A DNA stretch of 33,298 bases from an uncultured Prevotella sp. (GCA_937906495.1 CALCVT010000050.1:1-33298), one strand, 5' to 3'; positions 8,624 to 17,519 are shown, counted from the stretch's first letter. The notes: a model not told the origin generated them from the sequence alone. A program made the numbers and translations.

Positions 8624-9883
8624 TTAGAAGGCTTCGTTTATATTGAAAATGAAACCTCCTCCATTGCGTGTAAAGCCATAGTCGATACGTACGTTGATGC
8701 CCTTTTTGAATTCCCAGCGATAGCCGATACCAGCGTTTAGAAGGGTTTTACGCCAGGCTGCCTGATTAAATTGGGGAAAGACATTGGCCATGCCTACCCA
8801 TGCTACGGCACCATTGCGTCCCTTGATATGCTGACGTAATTCTATTTGCCCTTCAATCAAGTTTTTGTCGCGGTAGCGGCCTTCATAGTATCCGCGCATG
8901 CGGTCATTTGAACCTACTTCGCTGAGCAGGGCCCATGGTGTGTGACCATAATTGAACAGGCCATGAAGTTCGCCGGCAAGAACCGCACCTTTCCATAACT
9001 TTTTGTAGGATGATAAGGTCAGTTCGGTTGAAGAGAAACCATATTTTCCGTTACCCAAAAAGCGTGGGGAGAAAGTTTGGTCAAGTTGCAAAAATACGCC
9101 GCGTGTGGCATTCAGCATAAAGTCGCGTGAGTCGTAGGTAAAAGAGAGTCCCGCGGTATAAGCATTCAGAGTGTGGTCTTGTCCTTGCCAAAGATGGACA
9201 AAGTCTTTGTCTACACCTCTGGCTTGAAAAAAGCGATATTGTAAAATGGGGCCGATATAGGTGTTGGGCGCAAGTTTAAACATGAAACGCGCCATAGCAA
9301 TGATGCGGTTGCGCCGATAGTCTGTTTCGTTATGATCGTTATCAGCCAAATCGTATCCAATGCCCCAAAATTGCGTGCTGAATGTGGAGAGGTTCAGCTT
9401 GTAATCGAGTCTGAATCTCTCCTTCGGGAAGATGTGGCTACCTTTTAACCCAACTAAAAAGAAACCGCCAGTAGTCATATCGGTATAGACCGAGGCATTG
9501 GAGCGTGGCAGAGACTTGTCGGCCAAATCGGTTGTATAGGTAGCTGTACCTAAGATGCCAAGTCCTAAACCTGTTGTTCCGGAGTAGTGCGGTCCGGGCA
9601 GTACACCGAAGTCGACTTTTTTTTCGGGGCGCTGCTTATTGGAGTTACGAAAATAATCGATTAGCTTTGTTACGATATTTCGTTTGGGAGGAGTATGGGC
9701 AAGGGTATCTGTAGGGGTTACAATCGATGAGTCGGTGGTGAGGGTGACCACTTTATCCTGTGGTGTGACTTGAGCTTGCGCATTACTTGCTGTGAGCACT
9801 GACACGAGCAGGAAAATCCTGATAGGATGAAAGGCGGGCACAAGCCGCTTGCTTAAACAGGGTGTATGCATATACATATTCAT
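8624..9883 (-). CDS. Omp85-superfamily outer-membrane barrel without POTRA domains
   Basis: A 419-residue outer-membrane protein. After a signal peptide ending around NAQAQ comes a short linker of about 50 polar residues, then a C-terminal barrel from about residue 88. The barrel opens with DFGVLPGPHYSGTTGLGLG, carries the Omp85 loop-6 type motif MRGYYEGRYRD (329-339) and ends in Phe, the usual barrel-assembly signal. BamA and TamA have N-terminal POTRA domains; here there is no room for one. The role is unknown; relatives are usually annotated as BamA/TamA-family proteins. Three in-frame ATGs occur in the first five codons, so the exact start is uncertain. The PCMD gene follows 33 bases later. 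Confidence 0.8.
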   Translation of the reverse strand: MNMYMHTPCLSKRLVPAFHPIRIFLLVSVLTASNAQAQVTPQDKVVTLTTDSSIVTPTDTLAHTPPKRNIVTKLIDYFRNSNKQRPEKKVDFGVLPGPHYSGTTGLGLGILGTATYTTDLADKSLPRSNASVYTDMTTGGFFLVGLKGSHIFPKERFRLDYKLNLSTFSTQFWGIGYDLADNDHNETDYRRNRIIAMARFMFKLAPNTYIGPILQYRFFQARGVDKDFVHLWQGQDHTLNAYTAGLSFTYDSRDFMLNATRGVFLQLDQTFSPRFLGNGKYGFSSTELTLSSYKKLWKGAVLAGELHGLFNYGHTPWALLSEVGSNDRMRGYYEGRYRDKNLIEGQIELRQHIKGRNGAVAWVGMANVFPQFNQAAWRKTLLNAGIGYRWEFKKGINVRIDYGFTRNGGGFIFNINEAF

Positions 9884-9891
9884 TCTATGTG

Positions 9892-9899
9892 CAAAAATA
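9892..9899 (-). promoter_or_regulatory. Possible -7 box for the Omp85-like/PCMD operon
   Basis: On the minus strand this reads TATTTTTG (TAnnTTTG). The nearest TTTG upstream (9924-9927) is 24 bases away, longer than the 18-20 seen elsewhere in the window. If used, transcription would begin very close to the first ATG, favouring the third or fifth codon as the true start. Confidence 0.4.
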
Positions 9900-9976
9900 G
9901 CTGTTTTTGCCTAAACCCATCTGCAAACTGGTGCATTAAATGTATGAAGGGCGAATTTTAGCGCATTTTTGGCGAA

Positions 9977-10011
9977 AAATGGAACCTCCCACATATTGGG
10001 AGGCTCCATTT
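9977..10011 (-). terminator. Terminator of the porin gene
   Basis: AAATGGA-CCTCCC pairs GGGAGG-TCCATTT with one internal mismatch and a 7-base loop. On the minus strand the stem runs into TTTTTCGCC, a rho-independent pattern, about 90 bases after the porin stop codon. Confidence 0.8.
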
Positions 10012-10099
10012 CTATTTCCCTTTTTAAAATGGGAGATGGGTACATGGTGCATTATAGGGAGGGGTTGCACTCTGTGGGGATCTGTATGATATACTTTTG

Positions 10100-11263
10100 T
10101 TAAAAGCGAGCTGTAACTTGTACATCAAAGGTGTTATAGTGCGAGTCTCCCTTTCCGAAGTTACGTGTTTGGCGGTCGTCGGTAAAGGTGTAGTTCAGCT
10201 GGAAAATAAGGTTTTTGCCTAAGTAATAGTTTCCTGAAAGCCCGTAGTCGGTACGCAGTGAACTCCAAGTTTTGGCATGGCGGTAGCAGTCGTAGCGGGC
10301 GTAGAGTTTAAGATTTTTGACAACAGGAACTCCAAGGGTTGCATACCAGGCATCAGAGCGGTCGGGTGCTGCAGCATCGGTTACTACTCCGCCCACCGAA
10401 CTCATATATTCGCCGCGAAGTGTCCAGTCGCTTTCATACTTCAAGCCTACCCCCCAACGTACGCGTTTTACACTTTTGAGGTGTTTGGGGTTGGTTGCAT
10501 CGAACTTCTCGTTTGTGTATTTTCCGTTCCAGCCAAAACCGCCAATGGCTAAATCTTTGATAGGCGAAATCCAAAGGCCTCCAATAAGGTCTTTGTGGTG
10601 GTCTCGGTCGGAGTGGTTAATGCCTTGTCCGTTGAAGAATCCTATTTGGTAGTGAATCCATTTGTGGCCATCGGCAGCAGGTAGCAGGTCGCCTTGTATC
10701 TGTATACCAAGGTCGCGTCCGGAACTTTTATGCTCACCGTTGCGGTCGCCAATAGAGGCAATCTTCATTGTAGCTTGTGAGTAGCATCCATAGCCAACCT
10801 TGAGCGGGCTGTAGGGATTTTCAAATCCGAAAGGACGCTTAAACTGTCCTAACTTTACGCGAAGGAAGTCGAACTTCTGCCATTCCATAAATGCATCTAC
10901 AACACGAGGACCTTTGTCTTCGCCAGGTGCTCCGTTTACCTCAAGTTGAAACTTGTAGTAGAAGTCTTTGAATACGTGTCCGTCGGCATACAATCGTACA
11001 AAGCGCAGATCGAATCCTCCATTAGTGGGCTGTTGACGGCGGTCGCTGATGGAGTATTTGCCGATGATGTAGCCGCCAAACTTCATGGTGGGCTGCATGG
11101 TTTGCAGTAGTTTGGAGTTGTTGTCCGGATTTTTAACGCTAAGGGTATATCCTTCAGTTTCCGACTCATTTATAATCTTTGTCGGCTCTTCGTTTTCTGC
11201 CTGAGCGGGCAGTGCTGACAGCAGCAAGATTAATGAGGCTGTTGCCTTAAATGAATGTAACAT
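10100..11263 (-). CDS. Phosphate-selective-type porin (OprO/OprP family)
   Basis: An outer-membrane barrel of the porin O/P family. A signal peptide (MLHSFKATASLILLLSALPAQA) is followed by a short acidic segment and then amphipathic strands with the features of this family: KFGGYIIGKYS, the FDLRFVRLYADG segment, a K-LGQFKRPFGFENP motif, GRDLGIQI and a C-terminal VTARF. The frame continues upstream to 11293 but only through a TTG that overlaps the -7 box at 11291-11298, so I start at ATG 11263, giving 387 residues. No pst or pho genes lie beside it, so phosphate selectivity is not supported by context; Bacteroidetes relatives may pass other anions or be general porins. It is monocistronic, with its own promoter and terminator. 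Confidence 0.85.
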   Translation of the reverse strand: MLHSFKATASLILLLSALPAQAENEEPTKIINESETEGYTLSVKNPDNNSKLLQTMQPTMKFGGYIIGKYSISDRRQQPTNGGFDLRFVRLYADGHVFKDFYYKFQLEVNGAPGEDKGPRVVDAFMEWQKFDFLRVKLGQFKRPFGFENPYSPLKVGYGCYSQATMKIASIGDRNGEHKSSGRDLGIQIQGDLLPAADGHKWIHYQIGFFNGQGINHSDRDHHKDLIGGLWISPIKDLAIGGFGWNGKYTNEKFDATNPKHLKSVKRVRWGVGLKYESDWTLRGEYMSSVGGVVTDAAAPDRSDAWYATLGVPVVKNLKLYARYDCYRHAKTWSSLRTDYGLSGNYYLGKNLIFQLNYTFTDDRQTRNFGKGDSHYNTFDVQVTARF

Positions 11264-11290
11264 ATATTGGATGGTTGTTAATTTTAACTG

Positions 11291-11325
11291 CAAAGTTACG
11301 TATTTAACTGCAAATAGCCATCAAA
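11291..11325 (-). promoter_or_regulatory. Promoter of the porin gene
   Basis: On the minus strand TAACTTTG (11291-11298) matches the -7 consensus, with TTTG at 11322-11325, 23 bases upstream. The spacing is slightly long but the -7 box is exact. It implies a leader of roughly 20 bases before ATG 11263. Confidence 0.6.
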
Positions 11326-11392
11326 TGTATTGCATACATTGTTGGCTATGCTACCTGGTTTGTGTAGATTGTTCATGTAACATTCATATGAA

Positions 11393-11428
11393 GCGAGGCA
11401 AGTTCTATATAATCAGAACTTGCCTCGC
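11393..11428 (-). terminator. Hairpin ending the dpp5-MFS operon
   Basis: A perfect 14-bp stem, GCGAGGCAAGTTCT with AGAACTTGCCTCGC, and an 8-base loop lie 31 bases after the MFS stop codon. On the minus strand it is followed by TTCATATG, so the U-run is weak. Confidence 0.75.
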
Positions 11429-11459
11429 GGGGTTATAAGTTTAGATATATTTCAAGAGA

Positions 11460-12872
11460 TTATCCCTTGATGTTGGGCTCTTCGAGTCCGTAGCCATTCT
11501 TCTTGTCAATTAATTTGAGATATACAGCTAACAGGAGTGCGGCAACACCAAAACCAGCAAAGATAATCAGCGGGGTGGTATAGTCGTAGGGGATAAAATC
11601 TTTATTGGCAGCTTTGGCTGCGATTACAGCAGGGTTATCTTCGTTTGACGAAGCCAATACATTACCGATGATTTTGGGTACAAAGCACAAACCGATGTTC
11701 TGAACCCAGAAAATCAAACAGTAAGCACTACCCAAAACTTTTTCGTCGATAATCTTGGGTACGCTAGGCCACAAGGCTGCAGGCACGAGAGCAAACGAAA
11801 CGCCAAGAATAACAATGGTGGAGTAAGCTATAAGTTCGCTATGAGTAGCGGGCAGTACAAAGGCAAATACCAAGTGACAGCCAATAAGTAGCAAGGCACC
11901 GCACATGAGCATGGTAGCACCTTTACCTTTATGGTCGAGGAAGGAGCCGAGGAACGGAGTGATGACAGCAGCGCCGATGGGGAACCAGCGGAAAATGTTG
12001 GAAGCTGCTTCGGCCGAGATACCATCAAGGTTGCACTGGAGCATGTTAGCACCATAGCGCTGGAAGGGGAATATGGCTGAATAATAGAGTACGCAAAGCA
12101 GTGCTACAACCCAGAATATTCGGCTGGTAAGGATGGCTTTGAGGTCAGAAACCTTGAACTCTTCTTCACTATCTCCTTGTTGGGTAATACCCATTTGCTT
12201 ATCGAGTTTACGGTCCATAATGCTGAAGGTAATATAGCAAATGAGACCAATGAGCAAAAGTGCAGTGCAGAAACCAACGGGAGCTGCTACTGTGCCGAAG
12301 TTACGGTGAATGATGGGTGAGATAGAGAAAATGGCAAATACACCGATACGGGCAATGGCCATTTCAAGACCCATAGCCAAGGCCATTTCTTTGCCCTTAA
12401 ACCATTTGGCAATGGCTTTAGATACTGTGGTTCCAGCCATTTCGCAGCCGCAACCAAAAATCATGAAGCCGAACGAAGCCAATTTTGCACTGGCAGGCAT
12501 CGATACCCACCATGAATTCAGCCAACTTTCGAAAGCTGTGCCAGCAAAAGCAGGACTGATGGCATAGAACTTTAAGCAGGCTCCCGCAAACATGAGTGAG
12601 GCCGACAGTGTACCGGTAAAGCGGATGCCACATTTATCAAGGATTACACCTGCAATAATCAGAAAGCCAAAGACGTTGAGCAGATATTCGCTAGCTGCAT
12701 AAGTTCCAAAAACGTCGGGTGTCCAACCGCACTCTTTTTCTACCATTTGTTGGAGTGGCGACATCATGTCTACAAACATGTAGGCAAAGAACATCATCGA
12801 GGCCACCAAAATCAAGGCGGTCCAACGGGCTACTGCAGAGTCGTTGAGCCTGTGTTGAATTGCTTCTTTCAT
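11460..12872 (-). CDS. MFS transporter resembling MFSD1 (probable dipeptide carrier)
   Basis: A 470-residue, twelve-helix major facilitator protein of the inner membrane. It reads much like animal MFSD1, a lysosomal dipeptide transporter. Matching segments are WFKGKE (157-162) with ARIG (174-177), YYSAIFPF (263-270), ALWPSVP (366-372), LGSAY (380-384) and QNIG (391-394). E144 and R175 fall at the places of human MFSD1 E150 and R181, which I recall as contacts for the dipeptide termini. It starts 39 bases after dpp5, whose product releases dipeptides, so context and family point to the same substrate. This is inference from remembered sequence. Many annotations would call it only an MFS transporter, and the coupling ion, if any, is unknown. 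Confidence 0.8.
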   Translation of the reverse strand: MKEAIQHRLNDSAVARWTALILVASMMFFAYMFVDMMSPLQQMVEKECGWTPDVFGTYAASEYLLNVFGFLIIAGVILDKCGIRFTGTLSASLMFAGACLKFYAISPAFAGTAFESWLNSWWVSMPASAKLASFGFMIFGCGCEMAGTTVSKAIAKWFKGKEMALAMGLEMAIARIGVFAIFSISPIIHRNFGTVAAPVGFCTALLLIGLICYITFSIMDRKLDKQMGITQQGDSEEEFKVSDLKAILTSRIFWVVALLCVLYYSAIFPFQRYGANMLQCNLDGISAEAASNIFRWFPIGAAVITPFLGSFLDHKGKGATMLMCGALLLIGCHLVFAFVLPATHSELIAYSTIVILGVSFALVPAALWPSVPKIIDEKVLGSAYCLIFWVQNIGLCFVPKIIGNVLASSNEDNPAVIAAKAANKDFIPYDYTTPLIIFAGFGVAALLLAVYLKLIDKKNGYGLEEPNIKG

Positions 12873-12911
12873 TTTGTTTTAAGAATTAAAAGCGATGTAT
12901 TAAAGTATTGT

Positions 12912-15098
12912 TTATTTCTTTAGATATTTATCGAGCCAGCGGAAGAAGGTGCGCTGCCAGAGAATGCCATTTTGAGGCTTTAATACCCAATGATTCTCGT
13001 CAGGGAATAGCAAGAGCTGAGCATCAAGTCCGCGTAAGCGGGCAGCAGTAAAGGCTGATTCGGCTTGAGTGTACTCAATGCGGAAGTCGCGTTGACCATG
13101 AATGCAGAGTATTGGCGTGTCCCAACGGTCGACGTAGAGGTGGGGTGAGGTGGCATATACCTTTTTTACCTGTTGTTGTTCGTCTTTTATCCAAGGTGCA
13201 CTACCCATATCCCAGTTGGTGAACCAGAGCTCTTCGGTTTCGACATACTGCTGCTGCGTATTGTAGATACCGTCATGGGCTATAAAACACTTGAAGCGTT
13301 TGTTGTGATTTCCGGCCAACCAGTAAACACTATAGCCTCCGAAACTAGCGCCGACAGCTCCTAAGCGATCGCGGTCGACATAGGGCTCTTTGGCTATATC
13401 GTCAATGGCGCTGAGGTAGTCCTGCATGCATTGTCCGGAGAAGTCGCCCGATATTTGTTCAAGCCATTCCATGCCAAAGCCTGGTAGTCCGCGGCGGTTG
13501 GGGGCAATGATAATATAGTCGTTGGCAGCCATTATCTGGAAGTTCCAACGGTAGCTCCAAAATTGGCTGACTGGTGATTGGGGGCCGCCTTGACAGAAGA
13601 GCAGGGTGGGGTATTTTTTAGCCGGATTAAAGTGAGGGGGATAGATGACCCAGCATAGTTCTTTTTTACCATCAGTTGTAGCAACCCAGCGTTCCTCAAC
13701 CTTGCCAAAGGTCAGATTGTCGTAAAAGTATTTGTTTTCGAATGTTAGTTGATCAACCTCGGGGTAGCGGCTTCGCGTTCTGAGGTTCAGGCGGTATACC
13801 TCGTCGGCTTGGCTTATGCTATGACGTTTGGCGTAAAGAGTCAGTCCATCGGATGATACCCCAATTAAAGAGTAATCGGCAACATCGTCAGTCAAGGCTT
13901 GATGTTCGCCCTTTAGGTTGGTAGAATAGATTTGGGTTTTTCCATGCCAAACGCCGGTAAAGTAAAGTGTTTGACTATTGGGTGCCCAGCAAAACTCGTT
14001 GACTCCGCTTTCGAACTTCTCGGTCACATAGCGTTTTTTGCCGGTTGCCAAATCGAGAACGCACAGGCGGGTACGATCGCTTTCGTAGCCATCGCGCTTC
14101 ATGCTGCTCCAAGCGACATACCGGCCGTCGGGCGAAAATTGCGGATTTTGGTCGTATCCCATGTTGCAGTCAGAAGACTGTTGGTTTACGGCCTGATTTT
14201 GTAGCGAACGTTCTGCCTCGACAACTGCGGGTGTAAATCCTTCGGGTTTGCACAGGTTTTTGGTTTTCCCGGTGGCCAATTCGTAGAGATAGATGTCGCT
14301 GTCTGTGCTGATTGCGTAGTCTTTACCTACCTTTTTGCGGCAGGTGTATGCAATCTGTTTGGAATCGGGGCTCCAGGCCAATTGCTCGGTACCGCCAAAA
14401 GGCATCATTGGACTTTCATAGGGTTCGCCTTCGAGCAGGTCTTTAGCTGAGCCAATGCTGTTGCCATCGAATGTAGCTACAAAGGGGTGTGGTGCCGTGG
14501 TTACGTAGGTATCCCAATGCTTGTACATTAAGTCGTTGATAACCATGCCGGTAGCTTTGGGAAGGTCGGCATCGTTTTTAGCAATAGCGTGATTTTGGTC
14601 TACTTCCATTACCAGTATCACTTGCTTTTCATCGGGTGAGAAGAGAAATCCTGCTACATCTTTCGGAGTATGCGAAATTTGCTTGCGTCCGGTACCATCA
14701 GCATTCATCATCCATACTTGACTGCTACCAGATTCGGACGAGAGGTATACGATACTTTTGCCCCCGTCAATGTAGGTAGCTCCGCTTTCACTCAGTTTGC
14801 TCGTTGTGAGTTGCTTGGTTTGTTTGTTATTTAAGTTCAGCGTGTATAAAACTGAATGACTTTTATTTTGTTGTACACTGTAATAGCTCACAGCGTATAC
14901 GGCCTGCTGGCCATTGGGGGAGAGGCTGAAACCGCCGATGCGTCCCATTGCCCACAGGGCTTCGGGTGTCATGCGGTCGCCACTAAGTGTGGGCTGCTGC
15001 TTGCCGATAAAAGCTTCGTCGGCGTTTTCGGCCTGCAGACTGCCTGCTGTTGCCAGCATCATGGTTGAGGCTGTAAGCATGGTCTTTAAATTCATCAT
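12912..15098 (-). CDS. dpp5: Dipeptidyl-peptidase 5 (S9 family serine peptidase)
   Basis: DPP5 removes dipeptides from the N-terminus of peptides in the periplasm, preferring Ala or hydrophobic residues at the second position. The sequence follows Porphyromonas gingivalis DPP5 closely: a signal peptide ending near SLQA, a seven-bladed propeller rich in SPDG/SPDE motifs (residues about 45-460), then the alpha/beta-hydrolase domain. The triad is S585 in GASFGGY, D671 in HGQRDFR and H703 in ENHWVL. Length is 728 residues against about 684 for the P. gingivalis enzyme. The difference includes an insertion of about 30 residues in the propeller near 285-313. Two adjacent ATGs open the gene. It leads the operon with the MFSD1-like carrier and has a leader of about 205 bases. 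Confidence 0.93.
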   Translation of the reverse strand: MMNLKTMLTASTMMLATAGSLQAENADEAFIGKQQPTLSGDRMTPEALWAMGRIGGFSLSPNGQQAVYAVSYYSVQQNKSHSVLYTLNLNNKQTKQLTTSKLSESGATYIDGGKSIVYLSSESGSSQVWMMNADGTGRKQISHTPKDVAGFLFSPDEKQVILVMEVDQNHAIAKNDADLPKATGMVINDLMYKHWDTYVTTAPHPFVATFDGNSIGSAKDLLEGEPYESPMMPFGGTEQLAWSPDSKQIAYTCRKKVGKDYAISTDSDIYLYELATGKTKNLCKPEGFTPAVVEAERSLQNQAVNQQSSDCNMGYDQNPQFSPDGRYVAWSSMKRDGYESDRTRLCVLDLATGKKRYVTEKFESGVNEFCWAPNSQTLYFTGVWHGKTQIYSTNLKGEHQALTDDVADYSLIGVSSDGLTLYAKRHSISQADEVYRLNLRTRSRYPEVDQLTFENKYFYDNLTFGKVEERWVATTDGKKELCWVIYPPHFNPAKKYPTLLFCQGGPQSPVSQFWSYRWNFQIMAANDYIIIAPNRRGLPGFGMEWLEQISGDFSGQCMQDYLSAIDDIAKEPYVDRDRLGAVGASFGGYSVYWLAGNHNKRFKCFIAHDGIYNTQQQYVETEELWFTNWDMGSAPWIKDEQQQVKKVYATSPHLYVDRWDTPILCIHGQRDFRIEYTQAESAFTAARLRGLDAQLLLFPDENHWVLKPQNGILWQRTFFRWLDKYLKK

Positions 15099-15303
15099 GA
15101 TTATAAAGCATAAAGCCTGCCGACCAACGTTTGCCGGTCAACAGGCGAGTTGTATGGATGGTGTTAGGTTTTTAGGTTTAGGTACTTCATAGGATTGAAA
15201 GTAGATGTGCGCAGTTGTGCATGCACTGGGCTGCTCAATCGTTAAGCCTTAAGAAATGAAATCGGGTGCGTGTGCATCTGTCAACTACTAATTCTTAAAA
15301 GGC
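15099..15303 (-). promoter_or_regulatory. Structured leader of dpp5 with mini-ORFs and a start-proximal hairpin
   Basis: The promoter at 15310-15340 implies a 5' leader of about 205 bases. On the mRNA strand it holds three tiny frames: 15277-15242 (11 codons, MHTHPISFLKA), 15222-15187 (11 codons) and 15190-15164 (8 codons, MKYLNLKT), the last two overlapping at ATGA. A hairpin at 15146-15115, GCCTG/CAGGC around GACC/GGTC, ends 16 bases before the start codon and is followed by TTTATGCTTTATAAT. The promoter and hairpin are visible; translation of the mini-ORFs and a regulatory role are inference. Confidence 0.45.
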
Positions 15304-15309
15304 TAAATG

Positions 15310-15340
15310 CAAAGTTACAATTATTTTCTTTTCCTACAAA
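15310..15340 (-). promoter_or_regulatory. Promoter of the dpp5-MFS operon
   Basis: On the minus strand TTTG (15340-15337) is followed after 19 bases by TAACTTTG (15317-15310), an exact Bacteroidetes sigma promoter. Transcription would start near 15303. Confidence 0.8.
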
Positions 15341-15581
15341 CTTTTGTATAAGAAGATAGCTCAAAGAAAAACAACCCGGGCTATTTGTCAAGGGGCGCGG
15401 CAAGCACCGCTTTGTTTTGCAGGTTTATTGAGTTTTGCGGATTATTATTGGGTGAAATATGTGGTATTTGTGTAACTATCTTTCTTACGCAGTTTCCTAT
15501 CTGTAGTAGAACGTGGCATGCGTGCAGATAAGAAGTGGTTTTTGATTGTCAGTTTTTATTTGTGGCATGGTAGTAACATAA
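15341..15581. other. Intergenic region between yidC terminator and dpp5 promoter
   Basis: About 240 bases with no convincing gene, repeat or further promoter. The sequence is AT-rich and stop-dense in all frames long enough to consider. Confidence 0.5.
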
Positions 15582-15616
15582 CGCCCCGGAATTGATGGTT
15601 AGTCAGTTCCGGGGCG
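15582..15616 (-). terminator. Terminator of yidC
   Basis: A perfect 10-bp GC-rich stem, CGCCCCGGAA with TTCCGGGGCG, and a 15-base loop lie 28 bases beyond the yidC stop. The following minus-strand sequence TTATGTTACT is only moderately U-rich. Confidence 0.75.
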
Positions 15617-15644
15617 CATGGTACAAAGATTTTATAGAATATGC

Positions 15645-17519
15645 TTATTTGCGATTGGCGTTACGCTGCTTCATCATTTCCTCCTGTTGTTTTTGCAGTG
15701 CCTCGAGTCGGGCAGCCAGTCCGCTAGGTTTTTTGTTAGGATTGTTTTTGTTTGCTTCGAAGTTTGCTTCGAGTTTAGCCAGCAATTCCTTATCGTTGGT
15801 GGTGCGGCGAATCCACCACATGGTCAATGCGCTGAAGAGCAGCGAAATGAAGTAGTAGTAGTTCAGACCAGCCGAGTATTTATTGAACATGAAGAAGAAG
15901 AAGAGCGGCATAAGCATCATCATCCACTGCATTATTTTCATTTGCTGAGCCTGTTCGTTGCCAGATATCGCTTCGCGTTGTTGGCGCATGGTCATGTAGC
16001 TGTAAAGTAAGTTCGTCGCGCAGAAAAGGAGACAGAACAGACTAAGGTGATTACCTAATCCCCAAATGTTGTAGTCCCATGAGATGATGCTGTCGTAGGT
16101 TGAAAGGTCGTCAGCCCAAAGGAAACTTTGTTGGCGCAGTTCAATAGCGTTAGGCACAAAGTTGAACATGGCAATCCAAATAGGCATTTGGATGAGCATG
16201 GGTAAGCAGCCGCCCATAGGGCTTACTCCATGTTGTGAGTAGAGCATCATTATTTCTTGCTGGCGCTTCATGGCATCTTCCTGTCGGGGGTATTTAGCCG
16301 TAATTACGTCAACTTTGGGCTTGAGTACACGCATTTTGGCGCTGTTCATAAAACTTTTGCGTGTAGGCGGATAAACAATTACGCGGAGCAGCAGTGTGAT
16401 GAGCAGCAGCACAATACCCATGGGCAATCCCAGGCGGGTAAAGAAGTCGAATACGTAGAGTGTGAAGTAGCGGTTAATCCATTTAACAATAGGCCAGCCC
16501 AGGTATACGAGTTCTTGAAGGTCGTTGTTGTGCTCTGAAATTTTGTGGTCATTCATCGACTGCAGTAGGCGGTAGTTATTGGGACCAAAATAGAATTGGA
16601 ATTCAGTAGCTTTGGCTCCAGTCGGGTCGAATCCGGCCATCAAGTTGGCATGGAAGTTTTTCAGGTAGCCGCAGTCTTCGGGCAGTTGTTCGCTTTTGAG
16701 GTCTACATTATTGAAAGGCTGAGCGCCCATAAGTACAGAACTGAAGTACTGGTTCTTAAAGGCTATCCAGTCAACCTCGTTGGTAATGCTTTCAGATACA
16801 GTTTCGGCTTCCGATAAATGTTCTGCATCGTCAGCATGCAGTTTGTAGGTCAGCGTGGAGTACATGTTCTCGAAGTAGAAGCCCTTTTCGTGTTGGGCAA
16901 CGCGGTCACGCCATGCCAGTTTAATGTTTTTAGCCGAAGCGGGCAAATACTTTTGCAGTCCGTTAGTCTTAATGCTGAAGTTTACAAGATAGTTGTTGGG
17001 CAGCAACTTGTATTCAAGGTCGAGTGTAGCTCCATCTTTAGCCGTGAGTCGCATGGTTACCGTGCTGTCAGTGGCATTTATCGGCGTAAAGTAATAGTTG
17101 GAGAAGGTGAGTTGGCTCTCTTTAGTATCGATGGTAAAGTCAAGAGCGGCATCTTTTGCCGAATAGAGTAGCAGTGAGTTCTCACGTTTGGCAGCAAAGT
17201 CTTTATAGCTTTTATACTCGTTGAGGCGAACTTCACTGATGGTACCTCCCTTAGTGCCGATTTTGATATTTACCTTATTGTTTCGGAGTACAACTTCTTG
17301 GTTTTTGCCTTGGGTAGCCGTAAAGAAGATATCGGCGCTATCAGCGGCAGCCTTTTCAGCGAGTGCTTGTGCAGCAGTAATAGGCTTTTCGGCATTAGCT
17401 GCCTGTTCGGTCGGTTGCTGCACTTGTTGCAATTGGCTTTGCTGGTTGCTGTTGTACCAGCTAAAACCAATGAGTACGGCAGCCATTAGCACCAGACCGA
17501 TGATGGTGTTTTTATCCAT
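15645..17519 (-). CDS. yidC: Membrane protein insertase YidC
   Basis: YidC inserts and folds inner-membrane proteins, alone or with SecYEG. The N-terminal transmembrane helix (IIGLVLMAAVLIGFSWY) is followed by a Gln-rich linker and a large periplasmic beta domain (about residues 60-350). The conserved C-terminal insertase domain follows, with FFTRLGLPMGIVLLLITLLLRVI, the motif GGCLPMLIQMPIWIAMF and later hydrophobic segments. A basic tail (NNPNKKPSG to NANRK) is positioned for ribosome contact. The length of 624 is normal for Bacteroidetes. It lies 178 bases after pyrG on the same strand, with a hairpin in the gap; no good promoter was seen there, so partial read-through from pyrG is possible. 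Confidence 0.97.
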   Translation of the reverse strand: MDKNTIIGLVLMAAVLIGFSWYNSNQQSQLQQVQQPTEQAANAEKPITAAQALAEKAAADSADIFFTATQGKNQEVVLRNNKVNIKIGTKGGTISEVRLNEYKSYKDFAAKRENSLLLYSAKDAALDFTIDTKESQLTFSNYYFTPINATDSTVTMRLTAKDGATLDLEYKLLPNNYLVNFSIKTNGLQKYLPASAKNIKLAWRDRVAQHEKGFYFENMYSTLTYKLHADDAEHLSEAETVSESITNEVDWIAFKNQYFSSVLMGAQPFNNVDLKSEQLPEDCGYLKNFHANLMAGFDPTGAKATEFQFYFGPNNYRLLQSMNDHKISEHNNDLQELVYLGWPIVKWINRYFTLYVFDFFTRLGLPMGIVLLLITLLLRVIVYPPTRKSFMNSAKMRVLKPKVDVITAKYPRQEDAMKRQQEIMMLYSQHGVSPMGGCLPMLIQMPIWIAMFNFVPNAIELRQQSFLWADDLSTYDSIISWDYNIWGLGNHLSLFCLLFCATNLLYSYMTMRQQREAISGNEQAQQMKIMQWMMMLMPLFFFFMFNKYSAGLNYYYFISLLFSALTMWWIRRTTNDKELLAKLEANFEANKNNPNKKPSGLAARLEALQKQQEEMMKQRNANRK

